Positions 15,274 to 24,215 of a stretch of DNA of 39,895 bases are shown one piece after another. Numbering within the stretch: position 1 is the first letter of the stretch; every line of letters starts with the position of its first letter. The position numbers and the translations under genes were made by a program. The notes beneath the pieces are model-generated. The model did not search any database. It saw nothing but the letters and a program-made list of their open reading frames with translations, and was not told the DNA's origin. The DNA is taken from NCBI GenBank assembly GCA_003537645.1, contig DPRM01000126.1, forward strand, positions 33,598-73,492, written 5' to 3'. The DNA comes from Prolixibacteraceae bacterium (GTDB taxonomy: Bacteria; Bacteroidota; Bacteroidia; Bacteroidales; Prolixibacteraceae).

Positions 15274-17322
15274 ATGAGTTTTAAATTTCTAAAATTAGTT
15301 GTTCTGTTCCTGATTTTAATTCCTTCGACCTTAGCCTTTGCGTGGGAAGGAATGCCAATGCCCAAACTTCGTGTCGAAGGGCGTTACCTGAAAGATAGTC
15401 ATGGGCATGTGGTTAACTTACATGGCTTTGGCCAAACCTATTCGCCGTGGTTCAACGAGCAGGGCACTAAATGGAGCAACTACAACGTAAATGCTTGCCT
15501 AAGCTACAACAAGGGATTAATTGATAAAATAGGTTCAGCAGGTTGGAAAATGAATTTCATCCGTCTGCACATGGATCCTTACTGGAGCAACACCCCGGGA
15601 TGTACGCCAAAATATCACGAAGCACACAATTGCTTTAGTGAAACCCGCTTCAGAAAATACCTCGACGAGGTGTTTGTGCCCATGGCCGAGTATGCTATTT
15701 CGAAAGGCTTATATGTGGTGATGCGCCCTCCTGGCGTGAGTCCTGAAAAGATTAAGATAGGAGACGATTACCATCAATATTTGATCAAGGTTTGGGGCAT
15801 TGTTGCAAAGCATGCAAAATTAATGAACAACCCCAACATCATGTTCGAACTGGCCAACGAACCAATTGATATATTGGGCACCGACGGAACCTACGGAGCC
15901 GGTACGCAAGGGCATTTCGACAACCTGAAAACCTTTTTTCAAACCATAGTTGATACAATCAGAACTACTACCGACAATATTCTTTGGGTTCCGGGGCTGG
16001 GCTACCAATCGCTTTATGCAGGTTATGCTGCAAATCCAATCGAAGGCCAAAACATTGGTTATGCAGTTCATGTTTATCCGGGCTGGTTCAATAGCGGTCA
16101 GGGGTACGAACCTTTTCAAAAAGGGTGGGATAGCCAGGTTCAGCCGGTTGCCGATTTTGCCCCTGTTATCGTTACTGAAATGGACTGGGCTCCCGAAAAG
16201 TATGGAAAATCGTGGGGCAAAGATGTTACCGGAACTGCTGGTGGCAGCGGATTTGGAGCCAATTTCAAAAAAATTACCGACGATTGCGGCAATGTAAGCT
16301 GGATGCTTTTTACAGGTCCCGAATTGCTGGCACAGTTTGGAAATCCTAATGCTCCCGCCGATATTGTCGATTTCCTTACCGACCCCGAGGCTTGTCCCTG
16401 GCCAATCTATCACTGGTATCAGGATTATGCCAAAGAATATGGATTAGATGGGGTTTCTGAAGATTATTTAACGGTGACTGATCTGATTGTTGAGGGCGAT
16501 GAAAATATTACAATTCTCACCAAGAGCTCAGCCGGTTTAAAAATAAAAGCTGTTTTTGCTGATGGCCATAGTGAAAACGTAAGTTCGGTAGCAGAAATTA
16601 CCGTTGACAATCCCGACGTAGTTCATGTCGTACGTGGAAGGATTTTCGCCCTCGAAGATGGGCAGGCATTACTAAATGTTACCTATACTGATTCAAAAGG
16701 GAAAAAGCTGCTCAAAAACTTAAAGGTTACATCATCCACCTTCCCATTAACCAGTCAATTGTTGAATCCTTCGATCTATGCTCAGGGATCTTTCAATGAA
16801 ACTACCCGTACGCTTATCACCGGTCAATGGGGGTTTGGAGGTTGGTGGTACACCAACGGACTGGATCTTTCCGGTTATAAATACTTAGTTGCGAGACTTG
16901 GCGCCGACAACAAAAGCAGCATCTCTTTCCGTGTGTTCGACGAAAACAATTACTGGTCGGGAGCGGCAGAATATAACTTTGGAACCAAACGCCAGGTAGT
17001 TGTATCCCTGAACAATATGGTGAAGGCCGGCAAAACTACCAAACTCGACCCAAGCCATATTTTCATTGTCGGGTTTTGGTCAAGCGGGAATAGCCCAATT
17101 GTGATCGACAGTGTTTTCCTTTCAAATTCAAGCGAATACAGACCAGTTGGTATCGACCATATTATGACCAACGAAACTGACGAACCGGCCGTTGTGGATG
17201 TTTACAACATGATGGGATTAAAAATTCGTTCGCAGGTGAAAAGAGAAGTAGCTACCGAAGGACTTCGCAACGGAGTTTACTTTGTTGGAAGAAAAAAGGT
17301 GATGGTTTATAAAAATTACTAA
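15274..17322 (+). CDS. GH5 glycoside hydrolase, probable endoxylanase/glucanase, multidomain
   Basis: A 682-residue protein with signal peptide (to about STLAFA) and a GH5 barrel at roughly 28-390. The acid/base is Glu196 in FELANEP, and the nucleophile is Glu302 in VIVTEMDW. HGFGQTYSPW and NFIRLHMDPYW are typical GH5 strands. A BIG2-like Ig domain (about 395-490) and a jelly-roll domain with GGWWYTNGLDLSGYKYLV (about 500-625, probably carbohydrate-binding) follow. The end, VDVYNMMGLKIRS to GLRNGVYFVGRKKVMVYK, looks like a sorting-tail relative but is shorter and less typical than the T9SS domain of the preceding GH10. Some Bacteroidota GH5 subfamilies (such as GH5_21) are xylanases; I cannot fix the subfamily by eye. 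It lies between GH10 and GH43 with gaps of 53 and 15 bases. Confidence 0.88.
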   Translation: MSFKFLKLVVLFLILIPSTLAFAWEGMPMPKLRVEGRYLKDSHGHVVNLHGFGQTYSPWFNEQGTKWSNYNVNACLSYNKGLIDKIGSAGWKMNFIRLHMDPYWSNTPGCTPKYHEAHNCFSETRFRKYLDEVFVPMAEYAISKGLYVVMRPPGVSPEKIKIGDDYHQYLIKVWGIVAKHAKLMNNPNIMFELANEPIDILGTDGTYGAGTQGHFDNLKTFFQTIVDTIRTTTDNILWVPGLGYQSLYAGYAANPIEGQNIGYAVHVYPGWFNSGQGYEPFQKGWDSQVQPVADFAPVIVTEMDWAPEKYGKSWGKDVTGTAGGSGFGANFKKITDDCGNVSWMLFTGPELLAQFGNPNAPADIVDFLTDPEACPWPIYHWYQDYAKEYGLDGVSEDYLTVTDLIVEGDENITILTKSSAGLKIKAVFADGHSENVSSVAEITVDNPDVVHVVRGRIFALEDGQALLNVTYTDSKGKKLLKNLKVTSSTFPLTSQLLNPSIYAQGSFNETTRTLITGQWGFGGWWYTNGLDLSGYKYLVARLGADNKSSISFRVFDENNYWSGAAEYNFGTKRQVVVSLNNMVKAGKTTKLDPSHIFIVGFWSSGNSPIVIDSVFLSNSSEYRPVGIDHIMTNETDEPAVVDVYNMMGLKIRSQVKREVATEGLRNGVYFVGRKKVMVYKNY

Positions 17323-17337
17323 AACGGCAAACACAAA

Positions 17338-18726
17338 ATGAACAATAGAGAAATGAATGTACGATTACAATTAACAATTTTGGGAATGCTGTTAGCGGTA
17401 TTTTCAATAGCCCAGAACCCCATTGTACAAACCTATTTTACTGCCGACCCGGCACCAATGGTTTACAATGGTACGGTTTACGTTTACACTTCGCATGATG
17501 AAGATGTAACGGAAAAGAACTTTTTCACCATGCGTGACTGGCGGTGTTATTCTTCGACCGATATGGTGAACTGGACCGACCACGGAGCAGTTGCCTCGTT
17601 GAAAAACTTCACCTGGATGGACAAAACCAATGGTGCCTGGGCGCCGCAATGTATTGAGCGTAATGGCAAGTTCTATTTGTATGTCCCAATTCATGGCGAA
17701 GGAATTGCCGTGTTGGTTTCCGATTCTCCTACCGGTCCTTTCAGCGATCCAATTGGGAAACGCCTGATCGACAGCGACCATATTTGGCAAGACATTGATC
17801 CGACAGTTGCAATTGACGACAATGGGCAAGCCTGGTTGTATTGGGGAAACCCCAAATTGTGGTTCGTCAAGCTGAATAAAGATATGGTTTCGTATGACCA
17901 AAGTGTTGGCGCTAACGGAATTGTTTCCGTTGAAATGACTCCTGAAGCATTTGGCTCAAAAGAAGGCCGCGATGGCAAACCCGGTACCACTTACACTGAA
18001 GGCCCATGGTTTTACAAACGCAACAACCTTTATTATATGGTGTATGCCGCTGCCGGCATTCCCGAATACATTGCCTATTCAACCGCTTCATCGCCCGAAG
18101 GACCTTGGACCTACAAGGGAAACATTATGGAACGTGCACCTCACCTGGCGTTTACCAACCATGCAGGAATTATAGACTTCAAAGGAAATTCCTATTTCTT
18201 TTACCACGATCAGGATTTGTCGAAAGGCGAAGGCTTTAAGCGGTCGGTCAGTTTGGAGCAATTCAGGTACAATTCCGATGGCACAATCCCGTTGATGGTC
18301 CCAACCAAAGATGGAGTGAAACAGAGCGTTGCCAATTTGAATCCGTTTAAGAAAGTTGAGGCTGAAACCATTGCATGGTCTGAAGGATTGAAAACCGCAT
18401 CAAACAGCGAGACGGGAGTTTTTGTCACCAAAATTGAAAGCGGCGACTACATTAAAGTCAGAAGTGTTGATTTTGGAAAAGGGGCAAAAACTTTTGAAGC
18501 CAGCGTGGCCTCTGTTTCGGCAGGTGGAAAGATTGAAATTCGTATTGATGGGAAAGACGGCAATTTGATAGAAGCTTTAGAGGTAGCAAGCACCGGTGGA
18601 GATCAAATCTGGAAAACGGTTTCGTGTAAAGTCAGCAAAATAAAAGGGGTTCACGATGTATATTTTGTATTCAAAGGTGGTGAAGGTGAATTGTTCAGTT
18701 TTGACTGGTGGAAGTTTAAAAAGTAG
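17338..18726 (+). CDS. GH43 enzyme with C-terminal CBM6 (arabinofuranosidase/xylosidase)
   Basis: A 462-residue exported protein; the signal peptide ends at SIAQ. An ATG at 17353 (MNVRLQ) is an alternative start. The five-bladed propeller covers about 27-330, with catalytic base Asp37 (TADPAP), pKa-modulating Asp154 (QDIDPTV) and acid Glu221 (TYTEGPW). WAPQCIERNGKFYLYVP is the usual second-blade signature. Residues about 340-462 are a CBM6 with KVEAETIAWSEG at the start and FSFDWWKFKK at the end. This layout is typical of enzymes that remove arabinose from arabinoxylan or act as xylosidases. The predicted location is periplasmic or outside the cell. It is 15 bases behind GH5. Confidence 0.9.
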   Translation: MNNREMNVRLQLTILGMLLAVFSIAQNPIVQTYFTADPAPMVYNGTVYVYTSHDEDVTEKNFFTMRDWRCYSSTDMVNWTDHGAVASLKNFTWMDKTNGAWAPQCIERNGKFYLYVPIHGEGIAVLVSDSPTGPFSDPIGKRLIDSDHIWQDIDPTVAIDDNGQAWLYWGNPKLWFVKLNKDMVSYDQSVGANGIVSVEMTPEAFGSKEGRDGKPGTTYTEGPWFYKRNNLYYMVYAAAGIPEYIAYSTASSPEGPWTYKGNIMERAPHLAFTNHAGIIDFKGNSYFFYHDQDLSKGEGFKRSVSLEQFRYNSDGTIPLMVPTKDGVKQSVANLNPFKKVEAETIAWSEGLKTASNSETGVFVTKIESGDYIKVRSVDFGKGAKTFEASVASVSAGGKIEIRIDGKDGNLIEALEVASTGGDQIWKTVSCKVSKIKGVHDVYFVFKGGEGELFSFDWWKFKK

Positions 18727-18779
18727 ATTAATATTCAAGAGAAAAGATTGATAATTATTAAAAATAAATACATTTTGAA

Positions 18780-20546
18780 ATGAAAAAGTTTGAATTTGTA
18801 AATAGCAGGCAAATTGTTTTGTTAACCGTTCTTATGACCATGATTGCTGTTGCAGGATTTAGTCAAAAGAAAAAGCAAAAAGAAAATCCGGTTAAAAATA
18901 CTCCGGTGTTTTCGAAGTTTGTTTATCAGGGGAACGATCAGGTTTATACTGATAATCCATTGAAAGCTGACGAGTTCTATAACCCAATTCTGCAAGGCTG
19001 TTATCCCGATCCGGCTATTTGTCGCAAGGGCGACGATTATTATCTGGTGTGTTCATCCTTTGCAATGTTCCCGGGAGTACCAATTTTCCATTCAAAAGAT
19101 TTGGTAAACTGGACACAAATTGGTCATGTGCTGGATAGAGTTTCGCAATTGAATGTGTTTGATTGTGGCATTAGTGCAGGAGTTTACGCGCCGGGAATCA
19201 CCTATAATCCCAATAACGATACGTTCTACATGATTGTAACTGCTTTTGCAGCCGGAGGTGGAAATATAATTGTAAAGACCAAAGACCCTCTGAAAGGTTG
19301 GAGTGACCCTTACAAATTAAATTTTAACGGTATCGACCCTTCTATTTTCTTCGACGATAACGGGAAAGCCTACGTTGTTCACAACGATGCTCCTGATCAG
19401 GGCAAAGAACTTTATAACGGTCACCGTGTGATTAAAGTTTGGGAATACGATATTGAAAAGGATCAGGTAATTGCTGGAACCGATAAAATTATTGTTGATG
19501 GGGGAGTTGATTTGTCGAAAAAACCTATTTGGATTGAAGCGCCTCATATTTATAAGAAAAACGGCAAGTATTATTTAATGTGTGCCGAAGGTGGCACTGG
19601 AGACTGGCATAGCGAAGTGATATTTTCCAGCGATAGTCCAAAAGGGCCTTTTGTTCCTGCACCAAGTAACCCGATATTGACACAACGCCATTTTCCGACC
19701 GACCGCAAAAACAAAGTGGATTGGGCAGGCCACGCCGATTTGGTTGAAGGCCCTGATGGTAAATACTATGGTGTTTTTCTGGGCATTCGTCCCAACAAAA
19801 AAGATCAGGTGAACATTGGCCGCGAAACATTTATTCTTCCTGTCGATTGGTCGGGTGAATTCCCTGTCTTTGAAAATGGATTGGTGCCCATGGAACCTAA
19901 ACTGAAAATGCCTAAAGGAGTTGAAAACAAAACAGGCAAAGAAGGTTTCTTTCCCAATGGTAACTTTACATTCACCGACGATTTCACTTCTGAAAAATTA
20001 GATTATCGCTGGATTGGCTTAAGAGGTCCTCGCGAAGAATTTATTTCGGTAACTAAAAATGGATTGCAAATCAAGCCTTTTCAAACCAATATCAAGGAAG
20101 TTAAACCAACATCAACACTCTTTCTCCGTCCGCAGCACAGTAGTTTCACGTATGCAGCAACCATGGATTATAAGCCGGAATCTGAAAAAGATTTGGCAGG
20201 TATCGTTGCGGCACAAAGCGAACGGTACAATTATGTTTTTGGCATCACAAAAATTGGCGCTGATTATCACATTTTACTGGAAAGAACCTCAGGTAAATTC
20301 AGAAGCCGCGAAACAGAGTCAAAAATTGTTGCAAGCGCTAAAATCGACATCAGTCAACCAGTTCGGTTGCAGGTTTCAGCAAAATACGATGAATATGAAT
20401 TTTCGTATTCAACCAACGGAACCGACTTTGTGAATTTGGGTGGTATTGTTTCGGGCGATATCCTGTCAACCAATGTTGCAGGTGGTTTTACCGGTTCCCT
20501 GATCGGTTTGTATGCCACATCAGCGAACAATACTCTACTGAAATAA
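18780..20546 (+). CDS. GH43 beta-xylosidase/arabinofuranosidase with C-terminal jelly-roll domain
   Basis: A 588-residue exported protein (signal near AVAGFSQ, followed by a lysine-rich stretch). The propeller holds base Asp77 in GCYPDPAI, Asp186 in NGIDPSIF and acid Glu253 in WIEAPHIYKKNGKYYLM. PGVPIFHSKDLVNW is characteristic of the longer GH43 xylosidases. From about residue 395 (FTDDFTSEKLDYRWIGLRGP) there is the concanavalin-like beta-sandwich that usually completes their active site. Likely role: trimming xylose or arabinose from substituted xylo-oligosaccharides. Neighbours on both sides are GH43 enzymes of other subfamilies, with gaps of 53 and 61 bases. Confidence 0.9.
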   Translation: MKKFEFVNSRQIVLLTVLMTMIAVAGFSQKKKQKENPVKNTPVFSKFVYQGNDQVYTDNPLKADEFYNPILQGCYPDPAICRKGDDYYLVCSSFAMFPGVPIFHSKDLVNWTQIGHVLDRVSQLNVFDCGISAGVYAPGITYNPNNDTFYMIVTAFAAGGGNIIVKTKDPLKGWSDPYKLNFNGIDPSIFFDDNGKAYVVHNDAPDQGKELYNGHRVIKVWEYDIEKDQVIAGTDKIIVDGGVDLSKKPIWIEAPHIYKKNGKYYLMCAEGGTGDWHSEVIFSSDSPKGPFVPAPSNPILTQRHFPTDRKNKVDWAGHADLVEGPDGKYYGVFLGIRPNKKDQVNIGRETFILPVDWSGEFPVFENGLVPMEPKLKMPKGVENKTGKEGFFPNGNFTFTDDFTSEKLDYRWIGLRGPREEFISVTKNGLQIKPFQTNIKEVKPTSTLFLRPQHSSFTYAATMDYKPESEKDLAGIVAAQSERYNYVFGITKIGADYHILLERTSGKFRSRETESKIVASAKIDISQPVRLQVSAKYDEYEFSYSTNGTDFVNLGGIVSGDILSTNVAGGFTGSLIGLYATSANNTLLK

Positions 20547-20607
20547 TTGAGAAACAGTTTTTTTTTATCAGTTTCTGAAGCTAATAAATTGTAATACACG
20601 AATCATA

Positions 20608-22182
20608 ATGAAACACTTTCTTTTTTGTCTTTTCGTTTCAGTTGCGCTCACTTTTCAATTCAGCCTTTCGGCACAGGTAAAGTCAGCACAAAATCCAATC
20701 ATCCATGCCGATGTTCCCGATCTATCAATGATCCGGGTGGGCGACACTTATTACATGGCCAGCACAACCATGCATTTGTGCCCGGGCGTACCCATTATGA
20801 AATCGAAAGATCTGGTGAACTGGGAGATGCTTAACTATGCCTACAATACCCTGGGCGAAATGGATGAACTGAGTCTCATAAATGGAAAAAGCAATTACGG
20901 AAAAGGTACCTGGGCCAGTAGTCTGCGTTATCACAATGGTACTTACTACATTGCAACTTATGCTCAAACAACCGACAAAACCTATATTTATAAAACGAAA
21001 GACATTGAAAAAGGCCCGTGGGAAACTACTTCATTTAGTCCGGGGATTCACGATGCGACTTTGTGGTTCGACGACGACGGGAAGATTTACCTGATATCGG
21101 GTGTGCGTAAATTGCATATCGTGGAGTTGAAAGACGATCTTTCCGGAATAAAAGCAGGCACCGATAGGGTTTTGATTGAAGATGCCAATGCACCACTTGG
21201 TAAGAATGTTGGGCTTGGTGAAGGTTCACAGCTTTTTAAGATGAACGGCAAATACTACCTCTTCAACATTGCCTGGCCACGCGGGGGAATGCGTACTGTG
21301 GTGGTTCACCGTGCCGATAAAATTACCGGTCCGTGGGAAGGGAAAATGGCACTTCAGGATCAGGGAGTGGCACAGGGAGGAATGATTGATACTCCTGACG
21401 GACGTTGGTTTGCCTATTTGTTTCAGGACCACGGATCGGTTGGCCGAATTCCCTTTCTCGTTCCGATGAAGTGGGTTGATGGCTGGCCCGTGATGGGTAA
21501 CGATGGCAAAGTGCCCGAAACCCTGGATTTGCCTGCCAGCAAAGGCTTAATCCCCGGCATTGTAAACAACGACGAGTTTAAGCGCAAAAAAGGCGAACCT
21601 GCCTTGCCGCTGGTTTGGCAGTGGAACCACAACCCCGACAACAATTTGTGGTCGGTTACCGAACGAAAAGGATTTTTACGCCTGAAAACAGGACGAATCG
21701 ACAGTCTATTCCTGAAATCGCGCAATACTCTTACGCAGCGTACTTTTGGCCCGGTTTGTTCGGGTACTACCTTGCTCGATGCGTCGAACATGAAGGACGG
21801 CGATTTTGCCGGATTGACTGCCTTCCAGCGAAAATTTGGACAGGTGGGCGTAAAAATCGTGAACGGGCAGAAATTCGTTTTCATGGTGAGCAACAAAACC
21901 GACAAACCAACAGAGTTACAAAGCATACCACTTTCGCAAAACAAGGTTTACCTGAAAATTGAATGCGATTTCAGGAATAAAACCGACATCGCCGAATTTT
22001 TCTACAGCCTCGATGGAAAAACATGGAATGTTATTGGCGGACAACTAAAAATGGAATATACCCTGATGGAACATTTTATGGGCTACCGTTTTGGATTGTT
22101 CAACTACGCGTCGAAAAACCCTGGTGGTTTTGCCGATTTCGACTACTTCCACATCAGCGATCAGATTACCAAAAAGAATTAA
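20608..22182 (+). CDS. GH43 enzyme, GH43_12-like, with C-terminal jelly-roll domain
   Basis: A 524-residue exported protein (signal ends at SLSAQ). The catalytic set is Asp38 in DVPDLSMIRVGDTYYM, Asp149 in GIHDATLW and Glu205 in GLGEGSQLFK. HADVPDxS followed by ASTTMHLCPGVPIMKSKDLVNWE is the pattern I associate with subfamily 12, whose studied members are mostly alpha-L-arabinofuranosidases. The C-terminal half (about 350-520, ending GGFADFDYFHIS) is the concanavalin-like domain. It ends 11 bases before the GH97 start, so these two are probably translated from one message. Subfamily assignment is tentative. Confidence 0.88.
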   Translation: MKHFLFCLFVSVALTFQFSLSAQVKSAQNPIIHADVPDLSMIRVGDTYYMASTTMHLCPGVPIMKSKDLVNWEMLNYAYNTLGEMDELSLINGKSNYGKGTWASSLRYHNGTYYIATYAQTTDKTYIYKTKDIEKGPWETTSFSPGIHDATLWFDDDGKIYLISGVRKLHIVELKDDLSGIKAGTDRVLIEDANAPLGKNVGLGEGSQLFKMNGKYYLFNIAWPRGGMRTVVVHRADKITGPWEGKMALQDQGVAQGGMIDTPDGRWFAYLFQDHGSVGRIPFLVPMKWVDGWPVMGNDGKVPETLDLPASKGLIPGIVNNDEFKRKKGEPALPLVWQWNHNPDNNLWSVTERKGFLRLKTGRIDSLFLKSRNTLTQRTFGPVCSGTTLLDASNMKDGDFAGLTAFQRKFGQVGVKIVNGQKFVFMVSNKTDKPTELQSIPLSQNKVYLKIECDFRNKTDIAEFFYSLDGKTWNVIGGQLKMEYTLMEHFMGYRFGLFNYASKNPGGFADFDYFHISDQITKKN

Positions 22183-22193
22183 ATTACTTACAG

Positions 22194-24152
22194 ATGAAAA
22201 GAAACTGGATTATAATATTAGCCGTTTTTACAATTATAAACAGCGCTTTTGCACAGGAAAAGCAGCTTGCCAGCCCCGATGGTAAACTCGTTGTTACCGT
22301 TTCGGCCAACAATGGTTCACCAAGTTACAGTGTTGCATACAACGGAAAACAATTTCTGAAACCTTCGCCTCTTGGGATGAAAACCAACATTGGCGACTTT
22401 TCGCAAGGTTTAACCCTGAATGAAAAAGTAAGCGAACAGAAGCTTGATGAGACTTACGAACTGCCAAACATCAAACAAAGCAAAGTTCATTATGTGGCCA
22501 GCGAAGCGGTGTTTTCTTTCCTGAAAGACAATAAACCAGTTTTCGATGTGACCTTCAGGGTGAGCAAAAATGATGTGGCTTTTCGATATAAAGTTTATCC
22601 GCAGAAAGACCGGCTTTCGTGTATCGTGAATGAAGAAACTTCAGGTTTTATATTTCCGGAAGGAACAACCACATTCCTGACTGCGCAAAGTAAAGCGATG
22701 GTTGGTTTCGCCAGAACGATGCCGAGCTACGAGATTCCGTATAAAGTAGATGCTCCGATGGGAGAAAACGGTCAGGGAAACGGTTATACGTTCCCGTGTT
22801 TGTTCAAAGTGAATGACTCCGGATGGGTTTTGATTTCTGAAACCGGTGTCGATAGTCGTTATTGTGGAAGCAGGCTGATTGGTCGTGCCGGTGGTTTATA
22901 TACCATTGGCTTTCCGATGGAAGATGAAAATAACGGAAACGGTACATCATCTCCCGGCATTGCACTTCCCGGAGAAACTCCCTGGCGAACCATCACTGTT
23001 GCTGAAACATTGGCTCCAATTGTTGAAACGACGGTTCCATTTGACGTGGTTAAACCTCGTTACGAAGCTTCGCAAAAGTACAAATACACCAAAGGTTCGT
23101 GGAGTTGGATTATGAAAATGGACGGGGCAACTGTTTACGATGTGCAAAAACAATACATCGATTTTAGCGCCGCCATGGGATACGAAACTGTTTTGGTAGA
23201 TGCTCTTTGGGATACACAGATTGGCCGCGAAAAAATTGAGGAACTGGCTAAATACGGCGCAACCAAAAATGTTTCTCTCTATTTGTGGTATAACTCGAAT
23301 GGCTATTGGAACGATGCCCCGCAAGGGCCGCGTGGAATTATGGACAACTCCATTGCGCGCCGCAAAGAAATGGCCTGGATGAAAAGCATCGGGGTTCGCG
23401 GTATAAAAGTTGACTTTTTTGGTGGCGATAAACAGGTAACCATGAAGCAATACGAAGATATTCTGTACGATGCCAATGATTTCGGCATTATGGTAATTTT
23501 CCACGGATGTACCCTGCCGCGCGGCTGGGAGCGCATGTACCCCAACTACGCTGCAAGCGAAGCCGTTTTGGCCAGCGAAAACCTTCACTTCGGACAGCGC
23601 AGCTGCGACTACGAAGCGTTCAACGCCTGCCTGCATCCGTTTATCCGCAACGCGGTGGGTAGCATGGACTTTGGTGGCAGCGCCCTCAATAAGTTCTATA
23701 ATGCTAACAACACTCCGGGAAGGGGATCAAAACGGGTTACATCCGATGTTTACGCTTTGGCAACGGCTGTTTTGTTTCAGAGCGGGGTTCAGCATTTTGC
23801 TTTGGCTCCCAATAATCTCACCGATGCTCCTGAATGGGCAATCAACTTTATAAAAGAAGTGCCTACAACCTGGGACGAAGTTCGCTTCATAGACGGTTAT
23901 CCTGGAAAATACGTGGTGCTGGCCCGTCGTCACGGCGCAACCTGGTATATAGCCGGCGTGAACGCACAAAAGGAAACACTGAAACTGAATGTCAAACTAC
24001 CGATGATTCAGGCTGGTGCGGAGTTTAAGCAATACAGCGACGATGACCAGTTGAGCGGGAAAGTTTCAACGGCTAAAATGAACAAGAAACAGGAGGTCGA
24101 ATTGTCGATTCCGGGAAATGGCGGGGCTTTAATTGTTTCGTCGCAATTCTGA
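22194..24152 (+). CDS. GH97 retaining-type glycosidase, probable alpha-galactosidase
   Basis: I choose ATG 22194 because it follows the previous stop by 11 bases and gives a signal peptide (MKRNWIIILAVFTIINSAFA). The frame is open upstream, but only through the 3' end of the GH43 gene. The 652-residue protein has the GH97 N-terminal beta-super-sandwich (LASPDGKLVVTVS), the (beta/alpha)8 barrel and a C-terminal beta domain. Asp407 in GIKVDFF and Glu462 in VLASEN lie 55 residues apart, the same spacing as the nucleophile Asp415 and acid/base Glu470 I recall for Bacteroides BT1871, a retaining alpha-galactosidase. Inverting SusB-type alpha-glucosidases instead use Glu residues. Removal of alpha-galactosyl caps from complex xylan side chains is the likely role. 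GH67 follows after 63 bases containing a hairpin. Confidence 0.9.
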   Translation: MKRNWIIILAVFTIINSAFAQEKQLASPDGKLVVTVSANNGSPSYSVAYNGKQFLKPSPLGMKTNIGDFSQGLTLNEKVSEQKLDETYELPNIKQSKVHYVASEAVFSFLKDNKPVFDVTFRVSKNDVAFRYKVYPQKDRLSCIVNEETSGFIFPEGTTTFLTAQSKAMVGFARTMPSYEIPYKVDAPMGENGQGNGYTFPCLFKVNDSGWVLISETGVDSRYCGSRLIGRAGGLYTIGFPMEDENNGNGTSSPGIALPGETPWRTITVAETLAPIVETTVPFDVVKPRYEASQKYKYTKGSWSWIMKMDGATVYDVQKQYIDFSAAMGYETVLVDALWDTQIGREKIEELAKYGATKNVSLYLWYNSNGYWNDAPQGPRGIMDNSIARRKEMAWMKSIGVRGIKVDFFGGDKQVTMKQYEDILYDANDFGIMVIFHGCTLPRGWERMYPNYAASEAVLASENLHFGQRSCDYEAFNACLHPFIRNAVGSMDFGGSALNKFYNANNTPGRGSKRVTSDVYALATAVLFQSGVQHFALAPNNLTDAPEWAINFIKEVPTTWDEVRFIDGYPGKYVVLARRHGATWYIAGVNAQKETLKLNVKLPMIQAGAEFKQYSDDDQLSGKVSTAKMNKKQEVELSIPGNGGALIVSSQF

Positions 24153-24165
24153 ACTTGCTTTTTTT

Positions 24166-24201
24166 AAGCCTCCCCTTTTGGGGGAGGTTTGGAGGGGGCT
24201 T
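24166..24201. repeat. Short palindromic GC-rich element upstream of GH67
   Basis: CCTCCCC (24169-24175), loop TTTT, and GGGGAGG (24181-24187) form a perfect stem. The outer AAGCC (24166-24170) can also pair with GGCTT (24197-24201), giving an alternative fold. It resembles the short C/G-rich palindromes scattered through many Bacteroidota genomes. It ends 14 bases before the GH67 start codon and could act as a partial terminator or translation control in the operon (inference). Confidence 0.55.
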
Positions 24202-24215
24202 CAAATTATAAACAG

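Noticed and set aside
15820..16413. Minus-strand open frame of about 197 codons opposite the GH5 gene
   Set aside because: Fully antisense to the conserved GH5 barrel, with no recognisable domain.
20547..20607. Terminator between two GH43 genes (AGAAAC, T run, GTTTCT)
   Set aside because: The stem is only about six bases, with the T run inside the loop rather than after the stem.
22023..22193. In-frame N-terminal extension of the GH97 gene
   Set aside because: It overlaps the coding end of the GH43 gene, and the ATG at 22194 gives a normal signal peptide.
22947..23636. Long minus-strand open frame opposite the GH97 gene
   Set aside because: Its translation resembles no protein family, it lies entirely opposite conserved GH97 catalytic sequence, and it has no plausible start context. 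It is a reading-frame shadow.
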